A stretch of 64,000 bases of DNA from Candidatus Kryptonium sp. (GTDB lineage Bacteria > Bacteroidota > Ignavibacteria > Kryptoniales > Kryptoniaceae): contig JANXBN010000005.1 in NCBI GenBank assembly GCA_025060635.1, positions 97,743 through 161,742 of the forward strand, in the 5' to 3' direction. Position numbers and translations under genes: made by a program. The notes beneath the pieces were generated by a model. The model searched no databases, was not told where the DNA came from, and saw only the letters and a list, made by a program, of their open reading frames with translations. Positions 59,281-64,000 of the stretch are shown here, piece after piece. Each line of letters opens with the position of its first letter. Position 1 is the first letter of the stretch.

Positions 59281-59756
59281 TCCCGAAACATTTTTTTAAT
59301 TTCTTCTTGTGTGAGTTTAACGAAGGGTTTTTCATCATTTTGTGTTTTATTTTTGATTTTATCGGAATTTAAAATTTTCCAAAATTCCTCCGACGAGATC
59401 CTGCCGGAGCCACAAGCTTTTGCACAGTTAATTATTTCATTATCTGATGAAACGACGATAAATTTCAATCTATCTTTCAAATTAGCGCTCATTATGATCT
59501 TCTTTATCTCATCATCGGCTTTATCGGGCGGTTTTGAAAATATAACTCTTACTTTTGGGGTAGATAGAGAAGAAGGTAGATTTAAATTTCCATCAAAGAC
59601 GACGATACATTCATCCTTACGCTTTGAGAAGAAATCAGAGAGAATAGAGACGAGATTTTCCCTTGCCAATTGCGGATTCTCAATAAATAATTTTCGTAGA
59701 TCAGGGGATTTGTGTATTAAATTATAACCGTCAATTATGTAGGTTTTCCTTGTCAA
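59277..59756 (-). CDS. YacP-like NYN-domain ribonuclease
   Basis: A 159-residue PIN-like NYN protein: KTYIIDGYNLIHKSPDLRKL, DECIVVFDGNLNLPSSLS, KADDEIKKIIMSANLKDRLK and FIVVSSDNEIINCAKACGS with the conserved acidic residues. Its relatives (YacP/Rae1) cut mRNA on the ribosome. It overlaps both neighbours by four bases (ATGA), giving a coupled speB, yacP, kinase operon. Confidence 0.85.
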   Translation of the reverse strand: MTRKTYIIDGYNLIHKSPDLRKLFIENPQLARENLVSILSDFFSKRKDECIVVFDGNLNLPSSLSTPKVRVIFSKPPDKADDEIKKIIMSANLKDRLKFIVVSSDNEIINCAKACGSGRISSEEFWKILNSDKIKNKTQNDEKPFVKLTQEEIKKMFRE

Positions 59757-60667
59757 CTTTTGGATTTGATTTTGTTGAAGAAGATAATGTTGAGAAGTTT
59801 GTTCGTGAAAAATGCAGCTGTGAAGTTTGGATATTCAAGCCCTGCCAATGGACATAGCTCTACAATATCAAATCCGACAACATTTTTTTGTGAGCAAACT
59901 TTTTTGAGAAGTTCAATGGTTTCGTCCCAGTATAAGCCATTTGGGACCGGGGTTCCAACAGCAGGGATGACGCTCGGATCAAAATAATCAAGATCAAATG
60001 TTATGTAGACATTTTCGCCAAGTTCAGAGACGATAGCATCTTTCCAATCATTTCCATTTTTGTTATACTTACCTGATTTTATTTCCCAAGCGTAGAAGGT
60101 TTTTATTCCGTTTTCTTTTATAAATTTTGCTTCCTCAACATCTTGGGCTCTTATCCCAACTTGGACAAGGTTTTTATTAAACTCATAAACACGAGCGAGG
60201 GCGCAAGCATGGCTGTATCTATTGCCTTCGTATTCATCTCTTAAGTCGGAGTGCGCATCAAAGTGAAGAATTGTTAAATTTGGGTAAAATTCCGAGTAAG
60301 CTTTCATAGCTCCGATCGCAATCGTATGTTCACCACCAATCGTAACGACGAATTTATCCTTTTTCAAGAGTTCAAGAACAGTATTGTAAACAATCTCAAT
60401 TGCTTTCTCGTCTTTTAAATCTGTGAAATCAAGTGGTTCAAGCGTTGCTATTCCTACTTCGCGGAAGAGCTCAAGGTTGAATTCTTCGTCATAAAGTTCA
60501 ACTTGATGAGACGCTTCAAGAAGCTTTTCAGGTCCGAGGATAGTCCCTTTTATATAACTTGTTGTGTGCTCGTATGGCGCAGGTAGAATTACAATTTTTG
60601 AATTTTCAAGGTTTGAGAAATCCTCTGGAATTGAGAGAAAATTTCTGTCTTTGCCCAATGTTTTCAT
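59753..60667 (-). CDS. speB: Agmatinase or related ureohydrolase
   Basis: A 304-residue ureohydrolase with the Mn ligands intact: VVTIGGEHTIAIGAMKAYSE, LTILHFDAHSDLRDEYEGNR and VYITFDLDYFDPSVIPAVGT. It begins FLSIPEDFSNLENSKIVILP, typical of the SpeB-like clade that converts agmatine to putrescine and urea; other guanidino substrates are possible. First gene of the operon with yacP-like and the hybrid kinase. A promoter is clear upstream. Confidence 0.9.
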   Translation of the reverse strand: MKTLGKDRNFLSIPEDFSNLENSKIVILPAPYEHTTSYIKGTILGPEKLLEASHQVELYDEEFNLELFREVGIATLEPLDFTDLKDEKAIEIVYNTVLELLKKDKFVVTIGGEHTIAIGAMKAYSEFYPNLTILHFDAHSDLRDEYEGNRYSHACALARVYEFNKNLVQVGIRAQDVEEAKFIKENGIKTFYAWEIKSGKYNKNGNDWKDAIVSELGENVYITFDLDYFDPSVIPAVGTPVPNGLYWDETIELLKKVCSQKNVVGFDIVELCPLAGLEYPNFTAAFFTNKLLNIIFFNKIKSKS

Positions 60668-60691
60668 ATGAGGGTTTGGTATTTTTTGAAA

Positions 60692-60720
60692 AATATAAAA
60701 TCAGAGTTTTTGAAAATCAA
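60692..60720 (-). promoter_or_regulatory. Promoter for the speB operon
   Basis: On the minus strand TTGATT (60715-60720), 17 bases, TATATT (60692-60697), 25 bases before the speB start codon. Confidence 0.55.
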
Positions 60721-60890
60721 ATTATAATACAAAAAGATTCACTGCGGGTCTTGTTCTGATGACTATCTGCTAAGCAAGGGGCTTTCAGCGTAGGGATTCC
60801 CAAAATTTATGGTAAACGCATCTAAGAACTTGATAAAATTGTGGCTCTTCTATAAATTTAGTTTGAGTAGAATCAAAAAGGTGAAGAAAG

Positions 60891-63203
60891 ATGAGAAGGG
60901 AAATCGTAATAGTTTGCGCTTTCCTTTTTGTTTTTTCTTTTCTCTTCGCTCAAGAAAGGGGAATAGGTTTGAGGGAGGTTGGGAGAACAGATTTGCAAAG
61001 TTTTTATCGCGAATCGTGGGCGGTTATAATTGGTATTGATAATTATCTGAAAGCGCCGAAGTTGAGATACGCTGTTAAAGATGCAAGTGAAGTTGCAAAA
61101 GTTCTGATTGAGAAATTTGGGTTTAAAAGTGAAAATGTGATTCAGCTTTACAACGAGCAAGCGACAAAGGAGGGAATAACGAGAGCATTTGATAGAATAG
61201 TGCGATCCGCAATGCAGGATGACAGAGTTTTTATTTTCTTCGCTGGACACGGGATAACGGTTCAACTTCCAGATGGAAGGGAGAAAGGATACATATTACC
61301 TTACGATGGTTCGCAAAGTGAATTAATAACGACCGCTATATCAACCGATCAACTGAATGAGATAAGTCAGTTGATAAGAGCGAAGCATTTGTTTTTTGTC
61401 ATGGATGCTTGTTATGGTGGGTTAATTTTTGCAAGGGCTCAACCTTTAAGTCCGGAGGCAGTTGAGTATGTGAAGGTGATAACAACGAGGAGAGCAAGAA
61501 AAGCTTTAACAGCTGGGGGAAGAGATCAAACAGTTCTTGACACCGGACCTGGAGGACATAGCGTTTTCACATTTTATTTCATTGATGCAATTAAAAATAT
61601 GAGTGCAGATTTAAATAGGGATGGGATGGTATCAACTTACGAGTTAAGCGAATACATCGCCCCGAGAGTTACAGCTGAATCAAATAGAACTCAAACTCCT
61701 GAGTACGGGATTCTCGCTGGTGATATGGGTGGCGACTTTGTTTTTATACCGGTTGAAGCTATAGTTGAAGTGCCAGTTATGATAACTTCTGAACCAGAAG
61801 GTGCTGAAGTGAAAATCGGAGGAAACATAGTTGGAAATACACCTATTGCTTTGAAATTAAAACCGGGAGTTTATTCAGTTGAAATTTCAAAATCTGGATT
61901 TGAAAAAAGAAGTGCGAGCATAAATGTCGGATCAATCGGTGAAAATAGGTTTAACTTTAAGTTAAATGAACTTCTTGTCAATCTTAACATCGTATCCCAA
62001 TCTAAAAGTGGAATTGTTTATATTGATAATCAAAAAGTTGGTCAGCTTAAGGATGGCAAGTTGAATGTTGTAGTTAAACCTGGTAGGAAAGTTATAAAAA
62101 TTGAAGGCCAAGAGGAGCAAGGAGAAACAATCGTTGATATTCCAGAGCTGAAAGAATATTCTGTCTTTGTAGATGTTTCTTTGCTTCCGGGTAAATTAAC
62201 AATCTTGTCAAATGTTGATACTGCGGATGTTTACATTAATGGGAGATTTGCTGGGAAAATTAAAGAGAAAAAGTTTTCGGTTGATTTAAAAGTTGGGAAG
62301 TATACTATTGAAGTGAGGCATGAGAAGTATGCTTCTAAATCTCAAGAGGTTAACATTTCAGCCGGTGATATAAAAACTCTTACATTTGACCTTGTGAAGG
62401 TAGTTTTTCCAGTTAACATAAAAACAACGCCATCTGATGCAAAAGTTTACGCGAACGGAAAATTAATCGGTGTAGGTTCATTTACAACTGAAATTCAAGC
62501 AGGTAAAGTTAATTTTATGGTGGATAGGGAAGGTTATGAGATATTGGAAAGGGAGGCTGTCGTTGATAGAGACGGGTTAAGTTTTGAGTTTAATTTGAAG
62601 CCGATTAAATCAATAATTAAAATAGAGACGGAGCCATCAGAAGCGATTGTTCTTGTTGGTGGGAACAAGGTTGGAGTTACACCAGTTAGTTTTGAGTTGC
62701 CTTATGGAAGTTACGAGATTCAATTGCTTAAGTCTGGGTATAAAAGCCAAAGCGTGAAAGTTGATGTTAAGAGAAGTGAGGTGATAAGTAAAAAGATAAA
62801 ACTTGAGGAAACGAGAGAGACAAAGGCATTGAGAATTTATAGGTCAAGGTTGAATACTAAAAACAATTTGACATATGCTGGGGTAGGTTTTACTATAGCT
62901 TCTGTTGGAATTGCGCTTGCACTTCATATAAAATCCGAAGACATTTACAGCAAGTATCAAAGCGCAACTGAAATTGAGAAGATAAGAAAGTATAGAAATG
63001 ATTATAAGAAAGTTATAACTCAAAGGAATATAGCGATTGGGGTTAGTGCAGTATTTGCGGGGTTAACTGTTTACAATATGTTAAGAAAAGTAAGTTTTGA
63101 CGAGATTTACGAAGAATTAGAAGATGATGAGGTTGCGGTTGGTTTTAGATTATACAAGGATGTTGGGGTTGTTCCAGTTGTGAGTTTGAGGATTAAGATG
63201 TAA
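60891..63203 (+). CDS. Secreted caspase-like protease with five PEGA-like repeats
   Basis: A 770-residue exported protein (signal IVIVCAFLFVFSFLFAQ). Residues 40-290 are a C14 caspase-like domain: WAVIIGIDNY, YAVKDASEVAKVL, catalytic His120 in FIFFAGHGITVQL and Cys174 in FFVMDACYGG. Inside is DLNRDGMVSTYEL (240-252), which matches an EF-hand loop and could bind calcium. Residues 297-638 hold five PEGA-like beta repeats (ITSEPEGAEVKIGGNIVGNT; KTTPSDAKVYANGKLIGVGS), which usually bind cell-wall material or proteins. Two hydrophobic segments follow at about 662-680 and 713-730. Such caspases process proteins in envelope or defence settings; the target is not known. Terminator-like hairpin after it. 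Confidence 0.9.
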   Translation: MRREIVIVCAFLFVFSFLFAQERGIGLREVGRTDLQSFYRESWAVIIGIDNYLKAPKLRYAVKDASEVAKVLIEKFGFKSENVIQLYNEQATKEGITRAFDRIVRSAMQDDRVFIFFAGHGITVQLPDGREKGYILPYDGSQSELITTAISTDQLNEISQLIRAKHLFFVMDACYGGLIFARAQPLSPEAVEYVKVITTRRARKALTAGGRDQTVLDTGPGGHSVFTFYFIDAIKNMSADLNRDGMVSTYELSEYIAPRVTAESNRTQTPEYGILAGDMGGDFVFIPVEAIVEVPVMITSEPEGAEVKIGGNIVGNTPIALKLKPGVYSVEISKSGFEKRSASINVGSIGENRFNFKLNELLVNLNIVSQSKSGIVYIDNQKVGQLKDGKLNVVVKPGRKVIKIEGQEEQGETIVDIPELKEYSVFVDVSLLPGKLTILSNVDTADVYINGRFAGKIKEKKFSVDLKVGKYTIEVRHEKYASKSQEVNISAGDIKTLTFDLVKVVFPVNIKTTPSDAKVYANGKLIGVGSFTTEIQAGKVNFMVDREGYEILEREAVVDRDGLSFEFNLKPIKSIIKIETEPSEAIVLVGGNKVGVTPVSFELPYGSYEIQLLKSGYKSQSVKVDVKRSEVISKKIKLEETRETKALRIYRSRLNTKNNLTYAGVGFTIASVGIALALHIKSEDIYSKYQSATEIEKIRKYRNDYKKVITQRNIAIGVSAVFAGLTVYNMLRKVSFDEIYEELEDDEVAVGFRLYKDVGVVPVVSLRIKM

Positions 63204-63211
63204 AGAGATGA

Positions 63212-63237
63212 TTTTTAATTCTGGATTAAAAATTTTT
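63212..63237 (+). terminator. AT-rich terminator of the caspase gene
   Basis: Eight-base A-T stem TTTTTAAT/ATTAAAAA with a 5-base loop, then TTTTT, starting 9 bases past the stop. All A-T, so only moderately convincing. Confidence 0.4.
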
Positions 63238-63265
63238 ATCAAAAACAAATTGATGATTTGCGAGC

Positions 63266-63595
63266 ATGCGCAGGTTTAAAATTTTAAGTTTTTTAGTTTT
63301 TCTGTTGTTATTTCTTTTTGATTTGGTGATATCTCAAAGTTGGGAATGTGAGGGGTGAGGTGATAATTAATGTTCAAAAGAAACAAGATACGATACCGAG
63401 AGAGTTTGCATTGCATCAGAACTATCTGAATCCGTTCAACTGGATTACAACCATTGAGTTTTGAGGTTGCAGAGAGGACAAAGGTTAACATAGAGGTTTA
63501 CGATGTGTTAAGTAGGGTTGTCAAGTGGTGTTTATTATTGTGTTATGAGGGCTGGAAGGTTCGTGAATGTGAAAAAGGTGATGTTGGTGAAGTGA
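63266..63595 (+). pseudogene. Remains of a T9SS-secreted protein
   Basis: An ATG at 63266 gives a clear signal peptide (RFKILSFLVFLLLFLFDLVI) then stops at 63356. Shifting frame, the sequence goes on as GEVIINVQKKQDTIPREFAL and HQNYLNPFNWITTIEF, which is the T9SS type A sorting domain, and shifts again to EVAERTKVNIEVYDVLSRVV. After an internal deletion comes the last tail strand, SGVYYCVMRAGRFVNVKKVM then LVK and a stop at 63593. At least two frame changes and one deletion make it non-functional; the body of the protein is missing. Confidence 0.75.
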
Positions 63596-63805
63596 GGTTT
63601 TTAATTTTGGTTTGAAAGTTAGATAAGAACACTTGACAAAGATGATTTTTCTGATTATATTCAGTTGGCGTAGGATTGTCAAGTGAAGTTTATTATTGTG
63701 TTATGAGGATAGGGAAGTTGTTGATGTGAAGAGGATGATGCTGGTGAAGTGAAATTTTTAATTATTTGAAATGTGGCAATTACTTGACAAGGACGATTTT
63801 ATCTG
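63508..63805 (+). repeat. Tandem degenerate duplication of a T9SS tail, about 158 bases
   Basis: Two copies begin TTGTCAAGTG at 63518 and 63676, share TTTATTATTGTGTTATGAGG and GTGATG-like ends with GGTGAAGTGA, and both continue into ACTTGACAA. Both carry the same internal deletion joint (GTTGTCAAG or ATTGTCAAG fused to GTTTATTATTG), so the deletion came before the duplication. The second copy ends VDVKRMMLVK and a stop at 63750. Confidence 0.7.
63633..63661 (+). promoter_or_regulatory. Consensus-like promoter inside the decayed region
   Basis: TTGACA (63633-63638), 17 bases, TATATT (63656-63661). The second repeat copy keeps TTGACA but not the -10. What it would drive is unclear, as the sequence downstream is decayed until the partial gene at 63.9 kb. 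Confidence 0.4.
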
Positions 63806-63895
63806 TGCTGCTTGCTGGATTTCGTTCATTGGGAAATTTGGGTAATGTGTTTTTTGATTTGTTTTGTGATGAGTGTTTGAATTAAAGGGTAATTT

Positions 63896-64000
63896 GTAAA
63901 AACGCAAAAAAGATATAAAAAGTCAACAAAGTTATTTTTTGCCTTGATTTTAGTTTCAGGTATTTTGTTTTCGCGGAGTTCGGAGTGGGTTAATTTCACA
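63896..64000 (+). CDS. Start of an exported protein, runs off the window
   Basis: An open frame with a good signal peptide: VKTQKRYKKSTKLFFALILV, then SGILFSRSSEWVNFT at the edge. The EWVNF start of the mature part resembles secreted beta-propeller proteins of this phylum, but too little is seen to say. The first codon of the natural start appears as GTA, not ATG or GTG, so either the start is elsewhere, or a mutation has removed it. The rest of 63600-63890 shows only decayed repeat sequence. Confidence 0.45.

Noticed and set aside
63780..63800. Sigma-54-like TGGCAATTACTTGAC
   Set aside because: The conserved GC at -12 is missing and the position is inside decayed repeat sequence.
1..64000. 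CRISPR arrays, insertion sequences, phage genes
   Set aside because: No regularly spaced repeats, transposase or integrase motifs were found on either strand; the only tandem repeats are the hendecad-coding and T9SS tail copies.

Overview
The window is AT-rich bacterial DNA, densely packed with short intergenic gaps, and nearly all of it is chromosomal core and cell-envelope genes. The mix points to the Bacteroidota/Chlorobi superphylum: a bacillithiol gene (bshA), a DUF3098 protein, TonB-dependent receptor and type IX secretion (T9SS) C-terminal tail sequences, many ECF sigma/anti-sigma pairs and LptF/LptG. A complete flagellar export operon is unusual for Bacteroidota proper but normal for Ignavibacteria/Kryptonia-like lineages. 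RtcB and 2-oxoacid:ferredoxin oxidoreductase would suit a thermophile. A Candidatus Kryptonia or Ignavibacteria-type organism is my best guess; this is inference from gene content only.

Layout. 1-8 kb: end of a TonB-dependent receptor with a coupled lipoprotein, small genes, an outer-membrane protein, a PpiD/SurA-like foldase, rtcB and an ECF sigma/anti-sigma pair. 8-12.4 kb: nhaA, tRNA-Ala(CGC), and a cytochrome c peroxidase/Tat metallophosphoesterase/cytochrome c operon ending in a clear terminator. 12.5-19.9 kb: fliL-fliM-fliN-fliO-fliP-fliQ-fliR-flhB-flhA behind a textbook sigma-54 promoter, followed by a frameshifted ORF. 20-29 kb: HIT protein, lipoprotein, a second ECF/anti-sigma pair, bshA, and rsh-ruvX-mtgA-AlbA_2. 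29-36 kb: thioredoxin-like, GNAT, GT9 and DUF72 genes, and a 2-oxoacid:ferredoxin oxidoreductase operon with a hendecad coiled-coil membrane gene between its two subunits. 36-42 kb: an unrecognised gene with a structured leader, a membrane Fe-S oxidoreductase, USP, TlpA, and a third ECF/anti-sigma pair. 42-54 kb: prfA, YceI, LolC/E-like permease, a subtilisin lipoprotein, a strongly expressed small outer-membrane protein, pyrR-pyrB-pyrC, a MacB-like permease, an orphan DNA methyltransferase and an amidohydrolase. 54-60.7 kb: a pilin-like membrane protein, lptG/lptF, and a speB-yacP-hybrid kinase operon joined by ATGA overlaps. 60.9-64 kb: a secreted caspase-like protease with five PEGA-like repeats, then a wrecked T9SS-secreted gene with duplicated tail, and the start of a further exported protein.

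How the genes fit together. Three membrane-spanning anti-sigma factors and one hybrid kinase suggest heavy envelope and redox sensing. The envelope is served by LptF/G, LolC/E-like, PpiD, MtgA and the TonB receptor. The ferredoxin oxidoreductase and the membrane Fe-S protein belong to low-potential electron metabolism, and the peroxidase and cytochrome operon to periplasmic redox. Promoters that can be read directly share the form TTGnnn, 16-17 bases, then TATCTT, TATATT or TATAAT. The items most worth a second look are the caspase-PEGA protein with an internal EF-hand-like loop, the structured leader at 36.2 kb, the coiled-coil gene inside the oxidoreductase operon, the sigma-54 promoter, and the decayed T9SS cargo gene.
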